This document shows positions 16,960 through 25,035 of a stretch of DNA of 64,000 bases, piece by piece. The number at the start of each line of letters is the position of its first letter. The stretch's first letter is position 1. The notes beneath the pieces were generated by a model. That model made no database searches and had not been told where the DNA came from. It saw only the letters and a list, made by a program, of their open reading frames with translations. The position numbers and the translations under genes are program-made. The stretch is from Nocardioides sp. URHA0020 (GTDB lineage: Bacteria; Actinomycetota; Actinomycetes; Propionibacteriales; Nocardioidaceae), in NCBI RefSeq assembly GCF_000620705.1, contig NZ_KK211168.1:481520-545519 (forward strand), read 5' to 3'.

Positions 16960-18480
16960 ATGCTGCTCGCCGACGTGGTCGCCACCTCCACGACGGTCGC
17001 CGCCACCCGGTCACGCAAGGCCAAGGTCGCCGCGATCGCCACCCTGCTGGGCGTCGCGGCCCCCGACGAGGTGCAGACGGTGACGGCGTACGTCGGGGGA
17101 GCCCTGCGGCAGCGACGCACCGGCCTGGGGTGGCGCGGGCTGTCGTCGCTCCCGGCGGCGGCGGCCGCCTCGCCGACGTTGACCGTGGCGGAGGTGCACG
17201 CCGCATTCGATGCCGTGGCGGCGCTGTCGGGCTCCGGGTCGCAGGCGGCCCGGTCCGCGGCCGTCGCCGAGCTCTTCGGGCGCGCCACCGCGGACGAGCA
17301 GGCGTGGCTGCGCGGGGTGGTCACCGGCGCCGTACGGCAGGGCGCCCTGGACTCGCTCGTGCAGGAGGGGCTCGCCGTCGCGGCCGACGTGCCGCTGGCC
17401 GCCGTACGACGTGCCGCGATGCTGGCCGGCTCGACGGTGGCCGTCGCCCCGGCTGCGTTCGATGGCGTCGACGCACTCGCCGCGATCGGGCTGGAGGTCG
17501 GTCGTGCGGTGGCGCCGATGCTCGCGTCCAGCGCGCCGTCGGTCGCCGAGGCCGTGGCCAGGGCCGGCGGAGGCGCCGAGGTCGCCGTCGACGTCAAGCT
17601 CGACGGCATCCGGGTCCAGGTGCACCGCTCCGGGTCCGAGGTCCTGGTGGCCACCCGATCGCTGGAGGACATCACCTCCCGGCTGCCCGAGGTGGTCGAG
17701 GTGGCGCGGTCGCTGCCCGCGACGTCCTTCGTGCTCGACGGCGAGGCGCTCGCGCTGGGCGACGACGGCCGACCGAGGCCCTTCCAGGAGACGGCATCGC
17801 GGACGGCGATGACCGACGGCGTCGCGGTCACGCCGTACTTCTTCGACGTGCTGCACCTCGACGGCGTCGACCTCCTCGACGCGCCCGCCGCCGAGCGGGC
17901 CGCGGCGCTGGACCGGCTGGTGCCCGAGGCTCACCGGGTGCCGCGGCTGGTCACCGCCTCGCCCGTGGAGGCCGCAGCCTTCCTGGAGAGCACGCTCGGC
18001 TCGGGCCACGAGGGCGTCGTCGTGAAGTCGCTGACCGCGCCGTACGACGCCGGGCGCCGGGGCGCCGGGTGGGTGAAGGTGAAGCCCGTCCACACCCTCG
18101 ACCTCGTCGTCCTCGCGATCGAGTGGGGCTCCGGGCGCCGCGAGGGCTGGCTCTCCAACATCCACCTCGGCGCACGCGACCCGGCGACCGGTGAGCTGGT
18201 GATGCTCGGCAAGACCTTCAAGGGGATGACCGACGAGATGCTCGCCTGGCAGACCGAGCGCTTCACCGAGCTGGCGCTGTCGCCCGCCGAGACCAAGGCG
18301 CACTACGTCGTCGACGTCCGCCCGGAGCAGGTCGTCGAGATCGCCTTCGACGGCGTGCAGCGCTCGACGCGCTACCCGGGCGGCGTCGCGCTGCGGTTCG
18401 CGCGGGTCGTGCGCTACCGCGACGACAAGCCGGTGTCCGAGATCGACACGATCGACACGGTGCGCGGCTTCCTGGCCTGA
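16960..18480 (+). CDS. ligB: ATP-dependent DNA ligase, LigB type
   Basis: A 506-residue ATP-dependent DNA ligase. The AMP-accepting lysine is Lys213 in KLDGIRVQVH (motif I, KxDG). Later nucleotidyltransferase motifs are FVLDGEAL, YFFDVLHLDG, EGVVVKSL and GWVKVKP, followed by an OB-fold domain (GWLSNIHLGARD to VVEIAFDGVQRSTRYPGG). Length and N-terminal helical domain match the LigB group of actinobacteria, thought to act in repair rather than as the main NAD-dependent ligase. ATG 16960 sits only one base from a GGAGG, so an in-frame TTG at 16948 or 16942 may be the true start. Confidence 0.93.
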   Translation: MLLADVVATSTTVAATRSRKAKVAAIATLLGVAAPDEVQTVTAYVGGALRQRRTGLGWRGLSSLPAAAAASPTLTVAEVHAAFDAVAALSGSGSQAARSAAVAELFGRATADEQAWLRGVVTGAVRQGALDSLVQEGLAVAADVPLAAVRRAAMLAGSTVAVAPAAFDGVDALAAIGLEVGRAVAPMLASSAPSVAEAVARAGGGAEVAVDVKLDGIRVQVHRSGSEVLVATRSLEDITSRLPEVVEVARSLPATSFVLDGEALALGDDGRPRPFQETASRTAMTDGVAVTPYFFDVLHLDGVDLLDAPAAERAAALDRLVPEAHRVPRLVTASPVEAAAFLESTLGSGHEGVVVKSLTAPYDAGRRGAGWVKVKPVHTLDLVVLAIEWGSGRREGWLSNIHLGARDPATGELVMLGKTFKGMTDEMLAWQTERFTELALSPAETKAHYVVDVRPEQVVEIAFDGVQRSTRYPGGVALRFARVVRYRDDKPVSEIDTIDTVRGFLA

Positions 18481-18779
18481 CCAGGCGTCGTACCCATGCG
18501 GCCGGGCGCCGCCCGCGCGCCCCCGGAGCGCCCGGACGACCACCGTGCCGGTCGCCGACAGGCCGGTCGCAGACGTGCGCGCGGTCACGCCGGTCACGCC
18601 GCGTCGCCCGGGCCTGGACGACGAAACTCTCGCTCGGACGATGAAGCTTCGTCGTCCCAGCGGGAGTTTCATCGGCCGGCCGATGAAACTCGCGCGCGGC
18701 GCCGCCGCTCGCAGCGCCCGGGCCGCAGGTCTCTCGAAGAGCCGGTGGACCGTCCTGCGGAGCGGCATACTCGCTGGGC
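18481..18779. other. intergenic region with GATGAA/TTCATC palindromes
   Basis: No gene is supported here. The stretch holds several copies of GAYGAARCT in both directions. GGACGACGAA (18616-18625) pairs with TTCGTCGTCC (18648-18657), and a perfect 28-bp palindrome follows (18664-18691). These could be operators for the lipoprotein gene starting at 18780 or a terminator for ligB. Confidence 0.6.
18664..18691. repeat. perfect 28-bp palindrome
   Basis: The half GAGTTTCATCGGCC is followed directly by its exact reverse complement GGCCGATGAAACTC, with no spacer. A related inverted repeat lies 7 bases upstream at 18616-18657. The position is about 185 bases after the ligB stop and 90 before the lipoprotein start. 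A zero-loop palindrome suits a dimeric regulator as much as an RNA hairpin. Confidence 0.85.
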
Positions 18780-19853
18780 ATGCGACGGATTCTCGGCGTG
18801 CTGGTGGCGGCACTGCTGACGGTGGCCCTGGTCGGCTGCTCCGACGACGAGGCCGACACCAGCCCCCCGAAGGCCGCGGTGAAGGCGCCGGCCGAGGTCA
18901 CCGACCTCGATCAGCTCTGGTCGATCGACCTCGTGGTCCCGCCGAACGGCACGGGCGGGGTCGACGCCGTGTCACAGGGCCACTTCATCGGGGCGGGGTC
19001 GATGGACAACTCACCCGGCACGACGAACCCCCTGCCGAACGTCCCGCTGCCCTACGGCATCGGCGACGCCGCCACCGGCGAGGTCGCGTCGGTGGAGCCG
19101 TTGACCGGCATACCCGGGACCGTCCAGGCGATTCCCGGCACCGACCTGTTCGTCGCGGTCGCCGCCTCCGGCTGGCGGCTGTCGGAGACCGGCGAGCCCG
19201 AGGTCACCGGCTACACCGTCGGCGTGGTCGATCCTGCGACATCCTCGTTCCTCTGGAAGCGCCGAGCGTTCGGCACCGAGGTCGTCGGGATGTCGTCGAC
19301 CCGGATCTACATGGGCCGCGACAGCAGCTCGCGGGGACCGATCTGCCGCGCGGTCGCTGATGGCACGATCACCTACGACGCGGCCTGCCGAGAGGCGATG
19401 TGGGCGGCCACCACGGAGGTCGACGGGGTCAGGGTGTCCTCCACCACGCGCATGGTCGACCTGCCGGGCGGGGAGCAGATCACCGTCCCGGTGACCGAGG
19501 CCCGCCGCGTGGGGGCCGTCGACCTGCTTTGGACCCAGGGCGACACGTCGACGGCGTTCGAGGACGGCGAGATCGGCTACGAGACCTCGACGTTCGCGAC
19601 GTCCGACCTCGGCCTGATCCGCGTCGACTACCGCTACCGCGGCAAGGACCCCCAGATCCAGCCCGACAATTCGGCCGAGCCGCCCTGGCCGGACGCCGTG
19701 CTCCGGATCGTCGACCCGCAGACCGGCGCGGTCACTCGCACCCTGGGCAGGGTGCGGGCCGGCACCCTCGAAGGCATCGCCGGTGACATTGCGATCTTCG
19801 AGCACGGAGGCCCGACCGGAGCGAGCGCTGCTGGGTACCGACTCCACTCCTGA
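18780..19853 (+). CDS. putative lipoprotein, function unknown
   Basis: A 357-residue predicted lipoprotein. The signal sequence ends in the lipobox LVGC with Cys20 as the lipid-modified residue, followed by an acidic stretch and Pro-Lys residues. The rest is a soluble beta-rich domain with repeated value-like segments (VASVEPLTGIPGTVQAIPGTD, ITVPVTEARRVGAVDLLW), reminiscent of PQQ-like or beta-propeller surface proteins, but I do not recognise a family. It lies outside the membrane. The start has no strong Shine-Dalgarno. The preceding palindrome cluster may be its control region. Confidence 0.78.
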   Translation: MRRILGVLVAALLTVALVGCSDDEADTSPPKAAVKAPAEVTDLDQLWSIDLVVPPNGTGGVDAVSQGHFIGAGSMDNSPGTTNPLPNVPLPYGIGDAATGEVASVEPLTGIPGTVQAIPGTDLFVAVAASGWRLSETGEPEVTGYTVGVVDPATSSFLWKRRAFGTEVVGMSSTRIYMGRDSSSRGPICRAVADGTITYDAACREAMWAATTEVDGVRVSSTTRMVDLPGGEQITVPVTEARRVGAVDLLWTQGDTSTAFEDGEIGYETSTFATSDLGLIRVDYRYRGKDPQIQPDNSAEPPWPDAVLRIVDPQTGAVTRTLGRVRAGTLEGIAGDIAIFEHGGPTGASAAGYRLHS

Positions 19854-19864
19854 TCGTCACAACC

Positions 19865-19883
19865 GTGCAACTGACAGTTGCAC
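19865..19883. promoter_or_regulatory. TetR autoregulatory operator
   Basis: GTGCAACTGACAGTTGCAC is a perfect 9-bp inverted repeat around a central A. It lies 17 bases before the TetR-family ATG, and a -10-like TACGAT at 19889-19894 follows it, so it would cover the promoter. The right half, CAGTTGCAC, recurs in the fabG4 promoter. Confidence 0.75.
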
Positions 19884-19900
19884 ACCCGTACGATGTCGCC

Positions 19901-20581
19901 ATGGCGACCGCTCCCCCCACCGACGGCCGGCGGACGGCGGCCGCCACCCGGCGCCGGGCTCGCGAGAAGGAGATCATCGCCGCGACCCGCGGGCTGTTCG
20001 ACCAGCGCGGGGTCCGCGACGCGCAGATCGAGGACATCGCAAACGCCGTCGGCATCAACCGGGCCATCGTCTACCGCCACTTCACCGGCAAGGAGGAGCT
20101 CTTCGCGCTCACCCTGGTCGGCTACCTCGACGAGCTGCGGGCCGACCTCTCCGCTGCGGCCGAGTCGTCCGACGACGCGGAGCAGCAGCTGACGGCGCTG
20201 GTGACGGCGTTCGTCGAGTACGGCGTCGCGCACCCCGCGTTCGTCGACTGCGCGCAGACGCTGATGCGCCGCAGCGGTCCCGACCTGCTCGACGAGATGT
20301 CCGAGAGCGCGCTCTTCCGGCTCGGACGCGGCATCTCCGGGTGCCTCGCCGTGCTCACCCAGGTGCTCGAGCACGGCGTCGAGTCGGGCTCGTTCCGCGT
20401 CGAGGACCCGGTGCTGCTGGCCAACACGCTCTACGCGAGCGGTCTCGGCGCCCTGCAGCTCGCGCGGGTCGGCATCCTGGTCAAGGAGGCCGCGCCCGGC
20501 ATCCCCACGGTGGGCAGCATCTCGGCCGAGCAGGTCCGCGACTACCTGGTCGCCTCGGCGCTGGCGCTCGCGACCCGCTGA
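19901..20581 (+). CDS. TetR family transcriptional regulator
   Basis: A 226-residue TetR repressor. The N-terminal helix-turn-helix spans about residues 20-65 (IIAATRGLFDQRGV, then IEDIANAVGINRAIVYRHF and TGKEELF). The remaining helices form the ligand-binding domain. ATG 19901 is preferred to GTG 19865, which would place the operator inside the gene; from the TACGAT -10 the message should be leaderless. Its gene lies beside fadA2, fabG4 and htdX, as Rv0238 lies near that cluster in M. tuberculosis, and the operator motif is shared, so it probably senses an acyl-CoA and represses this cluster. Confidence 0.9.
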   Translation: MATAPPTDGRRTAAATRRRAREKEIIAATRGLFDQRGVRDAQIEDIANAVGINRAIVYRHFTGKEELFALTLVGYLDELRADLSAAAESSDDAEQQLTALVTAFVEYGVAHPAFVDCAQTLMRRSGPDLLDEMSESALFRLGRGISGCLAVLTQVLEHGVESGSFRVEDPVLLANTLYASGLGALQLARVGILVKEAAPGIPTVGSISAEQVRDYLVASALALATR

Positions 20582-20582
20582 G

Positions 20583-21875
20583 TCAGCGCTCCAGGATCGC
20601 CACCACGCCCTGACCGCCGGCGGCGCAGATCGAGATCAGCGCCCGCCCGGAGCCCTTCTCGGCGAGCAGCTTGGCGGCCACCGCGATGATCCGCCCACCG
20701 GTGGCGGCGAACGGGTGGCCGGCCGCCAGCGACGAGCCGCGGACGTTGAGCCGGGCCCGGTCGATCGAGCCGAGCGGCGCGTCGAGACCCAGCCTCTCCT
20801 GGCAGAAGACCGGGTCCTCCCACGCCTTCAGGGTGGAGAGCACCTGCGAGGCGAACGCCTCGTGGATCTCGTAGAAGTCGAAGTCCTGCAGCGTCAGGCC
20901 CTGGCGCTCGAGCATCCGCGGGACGGCGTACGCCGGTGCCATCAGCAGCCCCTCCCCACCGTGCACGTAGTCAACAGCCGCGGTCTCGGAGTCGACGAAG
21001 TAGGCCAGCGGCTCGAGCCCGTGCTCGTCGGCCCATCGATCGCTGGAGAGCAGCACGACGGACGCGCCGTCGGTGAGCGGCGTCGAGTTGCCGGCCGTCA
21101 TGGTCGCCGCCTCGCCCCGGCCGAAGACCGGGGTGAGCCGGGCGAGCCGCTCGACGGTCGAGTCGGGGCGCAGGTTGTTGTCGCGCTCGAGGCCGCGGAA
21201 GGGCGTGACCTGGTCGTCGAGGAAGCCGGCGTCGTACGCCGCGGCGAGGTGCTGGTGCGAGGCGGCGGCGAGCGCGTCCTGGTCCTCGCGAGTGATCTGC
21301 CACTCGAGGGCGGTCAGCGCCGCGTGCTCGCCCATCGAGAGCCGGGTGCGCGGCTCGCCGTTCTGCGGGATCTCCAGGCCGATGTCGCCGGGCCGGATCG
21401 CGCCGAGCGCCTTCACCTTGCCGACGGTGTCGCGGGCGGCGTTGACCTTCATCAGCTTCTTGCGGAGGCGGTCGCTGATCGCGACCGGCGCGTCCGAGGT
21501 GGTGTCGGTGCCGCCGGCGATCCCCGCGTCGATCTGGCCGAGAGCGATCTTGTTCGCGACCTGGATCGCGGCCTGCAGACCCGTGCCGCAGGCCTCCTGG
21601 ATGTCGGTCGCCGGGGTCTCGGGGGCCAGCCGTGAGCCGAGGACCGACTCGCGGGCGAGGTTGAAGTCGCGCGCGTGCTTGAGCACCGCTCCTGCGACCA
21701 CCTCGCCGAGCCGCTCGCCCTGCAGCCCGAAGCGCGCCACCAGCCCGTCGATCGCGGCGGTCAGCAGCTCCTGGTTGGAGGCGTCGGCGTACGCCGTGTT
21801 GGACCGCGCGAAGGGGGTGCGGTTGCCACCGAGCACGGCGACGCGGTGCGTGGTGCCGAGTGTGTTGTCAGCCAT
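20583..21875 (-). CDS. fadA2: acetyl-CoA acetyltransferase, FadA2-like thiolase
   Basis: A 430-residue thiolase that cleaves 3-ketoacyl-CoA or condenses two acyl-CoAs. The nucleophile is Cys96 in QEACGTGLQAA; the general-base segments are SLAAGHPFAATGG and the C-terminal CAAGGQGV. The ATG at 21875 is supported by an AAGGATGG just upstream; the frame opens further to a TTG at 21956. It is divergent from fabG4 and convergent with the TetR gene (2-base gap), matching the FadA2-FabG4-HtdX arrangement of mycobacteria. Some members act in fatty acid degradation, others in synthesis of acetoacetyl-CoA. Confidence 0.93.
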   Translation of the reverse strand: MADNTLGTTHRVAVLGGNRTPFARSNTAYADASNQELLTAAIDGLVARFGLQGERLGEVVAGAVLKHARDFNLARESVLGSRLAPETPATDIQEACGTGLQAAIQVANKIALGQIDAGIAGGTDTTSDAPVAISDRLRKKLMKVNAARDTVGKVKALGAIRPGDIGLEIPQNGEPRTRLSMGEHAALTALEWQITREDQDALAAASHQHLAAAYDAGFLDDQVTPFRGLERDNNLRPDSTVERLARLTPVFGRGEAATMTAGNSTPLTDGASVVLLSSDRWADEHGLEPLAYFVDSETAAVDYVHGGEGLLMAPAYAVPRMLERQGLTLQDFDFYEIHEAFASQVLSTLKAWEDPVFCQERLGLDAPLGSIDRARLNVRGSSLAAGHPFAATGGRIIAVAAKLLAEKGSGRALISICAAGGQGVVAILER

Positions 21876-21922
21876 GGATCCATCCTTGATCGCCGACGAG
21901 CGTGGTGAGAAGCCGATGAGTG

Positions 21923-21940
21923 CCAGATCACGATATCTGG
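21923..21940. promoter_or_regulatory. inverted repeat in the fadA2-fabG4 promoter region
   Basis: CCAGAT and ATCTGG are separated by CACGAT. The repeat lies between the divergent fadA2 and fabG4 genes, next to the CAGTTGCAC half-site, and may be a second operator or part of the fadA2 promoter. Confidence 0.45.
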
Positions 21941-21945
21941 ACTCC

Positions 21946-21967
21946 CAGTTGCACAAGGAGTTACATA
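21946..21967 (+). promoter_or_regulatory. fabG4 promoter with TetR half-site
   Basis: CAGTTGCAC (21946-21954) equals the right arm of the TetR operator at 19875-19883. A -10-like TACATA (21962-21967) follows, and the fabG4 ATG begins 7 bases after it, implying a leaderless message. The TetR gene has the same order of CAGTTGCAC, -10 and ATG. The left arm is absent here. Confidence 0.55.
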
Positions 21968-21973
21968 CCGATC

Positions 21974-23332
21974 ATGAGCGACCTCTACCAGGATTTCACC
22001 GCTTCGGCGATCGGCCGCCAGGTCTCCCGGCTGCTCGGTCTCCCCCAGCCCACCCGGCTCGAGCGGTACGCCGACGGTGCCCCGCTGGTCGACGGCGTAG
22101 TCGCGGTCGGCGGACGCGGCCGGCTGGCCGAGTCCCTCGTGGGGATTCTCGACTCGCTGGACATCGCGGCGGTGCAGCCGGCGGCAGCGGCCCCGGACGA
22201 CGGCACGACGTACCGGGGCCTGGTCTTCGACGCGACCGGTCTGACCTCCTCGGAGCAGCTCGTCGCGCTCCGCGACTTCTTCACCCCGCTGCTGCGCAGC
22301 CTCGAGCGCTGCGCCCGGGTCGTCGTGCTCGGCACCCCGCCCGAGCAGGTCGACGGAGCCGAACGCGTCGCCCAGCGCGCGCTCGAGGGCTTCACCCGCA
22401 GCCTGGGCAAGGAGATCGGCCGTGGGGGCACGGTCCAGCTCGTGTACGTCGCCGACGGCGCGGAGGGCTCGGTGACCAGCACCCTGGCGTTCCTGCTCTC
22501 CCCCAAGTCGGCGTACGTCTCGGGCCAGGTCGTCCGGATCGGCGCGTACGGCGTCACCGAGCCCGGCCGGGTCACCGACTGGATCCGTCCGCTCGAGGGC
22601 AGGGTCGCGGTCGTCACGGGAGCGAGCCGGGGCATCGGCGAGCAGATCGCCCGCGTGCTGCGCCGCGACGGCGCCACGGTCGTCGGCATCGACGTCCCCC
22701 AGGCGGCAAGCGAGCTCCAGGCCGTGATGCGGGAGCTCGAGGGCGACCACCTGGTGCTCGACATCACCGCCAAGGACGCACCTCAGCGGATCGCGCACCA
22801 CCTCACGACCACGCACGGCGGCGTGGACGTCGTCGTGCACAACGCCGGCATCACCCGCGACCGCAGGCTGGCCAACATGGCCGCCTCCGAGCAGGGCGAC
22901 CGGTGGGAGCAGGTCATCGCCGTCAACCTCACCGCTCCCGAGCGCATCACCCGCGAGCTCCTCGCGCAGGGCGTGGTCAACCCGGGCGGCTCGATCGTCG
23001 GCGTCGCCTCGATCGCGGGCATCGCCGGCAACGTCGGGCAGACCAACTACGCCGCGTCGAAGGCCGGAGTCATCGGCCTCGTCGACTCGCTCGCCGCCGA
23101 GCTGACGGACGGCATCACCATCAACGCGGTCGCCCCCGGCTTCATCATCACGCAGATGACCGCCGCCGTGCCGTTCGCGACCCGGGAGGTCGGCCAGCGG
23201 CTCAATGCCCTCGCCCAGGGCGGCCTGCCGGTCGACGTGGCGGAGACGATCGCCTGGTACGCCAACCCGGCCTCCACCGCCGTCAACGGCAACGTCGTCC
23301 GGGTCTGCGGCCAGATGATGCTGGGAGCCTGA
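21974..23332 (+). CDS. fabG4: high-molecular-weight 3-oxoacyl-ACP/CoA reductase FabG4
   Basis: A 452-residue reductase of the long FabG type, reducing 3-oxoacyl thioesters, probably CoA esters. Residues about 1-200 are the extra N-terminal flavodoxin-like domain. The short-chain dehydrogenase domain follows: NAD-binding TGASRGIGEQIARVL (about 216-230), NAG in VVHNAGITRDR, and the catalytic Ser-Tyr-Lys in VASIAGIAG and NYAASKAG. M. tuberculosis FabG4 (454 residues) has this architecture and prefers NADH. The AAGGAG lies 13 bases upstream, rather far, which agrees with leaderless translation. htdX begins two bases after its stop, so both act together. Confidence 0.93.
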   Translation: MSDLYQDFTASAIGRQVSRLLGLPQPTRLERYADGAPLVDGVVAVGGRGRLAESLVGILDSLDIAAVQPAAAAPDDGTTYRGLVFDATGLTSSEQLVALRDFFTPLLRSLERCARVVVLGTPPEQVDGAERVAQRALEGFTRSLGKEIGRGGTVQLVYVADGAEGSVTSTLAFLLSPKSAYVSGQVVRIGAYGVTEPGRVTDWIRPLEGRVAVVTGASRGIGEQIARVLRRDGATVVGIDVPQAASELQAVMRELEGDHLVLDITAKDAPQRIAHHLTTTHGGVDVVVHNAGITRDRRLANMAASEQGDRWEQVIAVNLTAPERITRELLAQGVVNPGGSIVGVASIAGIAGNVGQTNYAASKAGVIGLVDSLAAELTDGITINAVAPGFIITQMTAAVPFATREVGQRLNALAQGGLPVDVAETIAWYANPASTAVNGNVVRVCGQMMLGA

Positions 23333-23333
23333 C

Positions 23334-24188
23334 GTGCCGGGGCTGCCCCTGATGGTCAAGGCGGCGCTGCCCGCCGTACCCGGCGTCAACCTGCTACCCG
23401 GAGTCCGCAGGACCGGCACCGCCCTGCCCGAGATGTCCCTCGTGCGCCACGACGTCCCGACCGACGTCGACCACGTGACGGCGTACGCCGCCCTCTGCGG
23501 CTTCCCGCGCCAGGACACGCTGCCGCTGACCTATCCGCACCTGCTGGCCTTCGGGCTGCACCTCGAGATCATGACCGACGCGTCGTTCCCGTTCCCGGCG
23601 ATCGGCACGGTGCACCTCGAGAACTCCATCACCCAGCACCGGCGCATCGCCGCGACCGAGCGGCTCCAGGTCACCGCGCGCCCGGCGCACCTGCGCCCGC
23701 ACCCCAAGGGCCGGGCCTTCGACTTGCTCACGACGGTCCACTCGGCGGGCGAGCTGGTGTGGGAGGAGACCTCGACCTTCCTGCGCCGCGGCGCGGGGAG
23801 CGAGGCCCCGACCGGCTCGACCCGTGCGAGCGACGAGCCGGTCGCTGCCTCGAGCGGGCTGGCCTGGCAGCTCCCGGGCGACCTGGGCCGCCGGTACGCC
23901 GCCGTCTCGGGTGACCACAACCCGATCCACCTCTACGGCCTGACGGCGAAGGCGTTCGGGTTCCCGCGGCAGATCGCGCACGGCATGTGGTCGCTGGCGA
24001 GGTGCGTCGGCGCCCTCGAGAACCGGCTGCCCGACCTGGTGCGGGTGGACGTGGCCTTCAAGCGGCCGATCCTGCTGCCGGGCTCGGTCGCCTTCGGGTC
24101 GCGGCCGACGGACGACGGCTACGACTTCTCGCTGACGACCCCCCGGACCGGCGTACCGCACCTGGTCGGGCGCACCGTCACAGCCTGA
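23334..24188 (+). CDS. htdX: MaoC-family 3-hydroxyacyl dehydratase HtdX
   Basis: A 284-residue double-hotdog dehydratase/hydratase. The C-terminal hotdog carries the hydratase motif SGDHNPIHLYGLTAKAFGFP, where Asp and His activate water, and GMWSLARC follows. The N-terminal half lacks these residues. This layout and length match mycobacterial HtdX (Rv0241c), next to FabG4 there too. It interconverts 3-hydroxyacyl and trans-2-enoyl thioesters, the step after FabG4. GTG 23334 starts two bases after fabG4. Its 3' end overlaps by 11 bases the convergent small secreted-protein gene. Confidence 0.92.
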   Translation: MPGLPLMVKAALPAVPGVNLLPGVRRTGTALPEMSLVRHDVPTDVDHVTAYAALCGFPRQDTLPLTYPHLLAFGLHLEIMTDASFPFPAIGTVHLENSITQHRRIAATERLQVTARPAHLRPHPKGRAFDLLTTVHSAGELVWEETSTFLRRGAGSEAPTGSTRASDEPVAASSGLAWQLPGDLGRRYAAVSGDHNPIHLYGLTAKAFGFPRQIAHGMWSLARCVGALENRLPDLVRVDVAFKRPILLPGSVAFGSRPTDDGYDFSLTTPRTGVPHLVGRTVTA

Positions 24189-24567
24189 CGCGCGCCACGC
24201 ACACCTCGCCGGTGGCCGCGTTGACGGCCCGGAACTTGAACGCGTCGGCGCCGGCCGTGTCCCGCGGCCGTCGCTCGACCTCGAACGAGCCGCTGCGGCC
24301 GGCGGTCCGGGAGCGGCCGTGGGAGACGACCCTGCCGTCGTGCCGGAGGGTCCACCTCCACACCTGACCGCTGCGGTTGCTGTCGATCTCGGACTCGACC
24401 TCGATCCGGCCGTCGTCCGGCTTGGCCTTGATCTTCGCGTGGGTGCTGCCGGTGCACGATCCCTGACGGACGACGCCGCGGTCGTTGGCCTGCGCGGCGC
24501 CCGCTCCGACCACGGTGAAGGAGGCGGAGACGAGCAGGACGGCGGTGGTTGCTGTTGTCTTCTTCAT
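24178..24567 (-). CDS. small secreted protein, paralogue of 41546 and 41953 genes
   Basis: A 129-residue exported protein. A basic MKKTT start and hydrophobic segment lead to a signal-peptidase site near AQANDR. The mature part has the pattern VWRWTLRHDGRVV followed by ADAFKFRAVN, which matches SWRMVVRHEGKVV and ADTFKVTIK in the protein at 41953-42354 and, more loosely, ETWQVVITQDGTEV at 41546-41923. Two cysteines (38 and about 122) could form a disulfide; the 41546 protein has a similar pair. I do not recognise the family. It is a single gene, convergent with htdX, and 11-bp repeats precede it (24590-24622). Confidence 0.85.
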   Translation of the reverse strand: MKKTTATTAVLLVSASFTVVGAGAAQANDRGVVRQGSCTGSTHAKIKAKPDDGRIEVESEIDSNRSGQVWRWTLRHDGRVVSHGRSRTAGRSGSFEVERRPRDTAGADAFKFRAVNAATGEVCVARVRL

Positions 24568-24589
24568 GTCTCAACCGTGCCGTCGCCCG

Positions 24590-24622
24590 ATGTGGTGGGC
24601 ATGAGGCGCGGATGAGAGAGCA
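24590..24622 (-). promoter_or_regulatory. 11-bp-periodic direct repeats upstream of small secreted-protein gene
   Basis: On the minus strand three units are spaced exactly 11 bp: CTCAT at 24616, CTCAT at 24605 and CACAT at 24594. The 11-mer CTCATCCGCGC (24606-24616) matches CTTAGCCGCGC of the response-regulator promoter at 9 of 11 positions. Direct repeats on an 11-bp period are typical of OmpR-family sites. The promoter itself is not clear. Confidence 0.45.
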
Positions 24623-24623
24623 C

Positions 24624-25028
24624 TTATCGACGGGTGAGCGCAAGCACCGGGATCACCCGGTCGGTCTTCTTCTCGTAGTCGGCGAACCCGGGGTAGAGCG
24701 CGGCCTGCTCGGCGTACTTGGCGTCGCGCTCGGCGCGCGGCAGCTCCTCGGCACGGACGTCGACGGTCTCGTCCCCCACCTCGATCGTGGCGTCGGGGTG
24801 GGCGATGAGGTTGTGGTACCAGTCCGGGTTGGTGGGCGCTCCGGCCTTGGAGGCGAACACCAGGAACCGGTCACCATCGGGCAGGTACATCATCGGACTG
24901 ACGCGGGTCTCGCCGCTCTTGGCACCCACGGAGTGGAGCAGGAGCAGCGGGGCGCCCTCGAAATTGCCGCCCACCTTCCCGTGGTTGGCGCGGAACTCGG
25001 CGATCACGGCAGCGTTGAAGTCGGTCAT
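24624..25028 (-). CDS. deazaflavin (F420)-dependent nitroreductase family protein
   Basis: A 134-residue protein of the Ddn/FDOR-A family that binds the deazaflavin cofactor F420 and reduces quinones or nitro compounds. Diagnostic segments are LLLLHSVGAKSGETRVSPMMY (cofactor phosphate and strand region), NPDWYHNLIAHPDATIEVG and GFADYEKKTDRVIPVLAL. The ATG at 25028 is used; the frame opens further into the MFS gene but only as antisense-like sequence. It follows the MFS gene by 7 bases on the same strand, so it is likely co-transcribed and perhaps controlled by the divergent HxlR regulator. Confidence 0.93.
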   Translation of the reverse strand: MTDFNAAVIAEFRANHGKVGGNFEGAPLLLLHSVGAKSGETRVSPMMYLPDGDRFLVFASKAGAPTNPDWYHNLIAHPDATIEVGDETVDVRAEELPRAERDAKYAEQAALYPGFADYEKKTDRVIPVLALTRR

Positions 25029-25035
25029 GCCGCCA

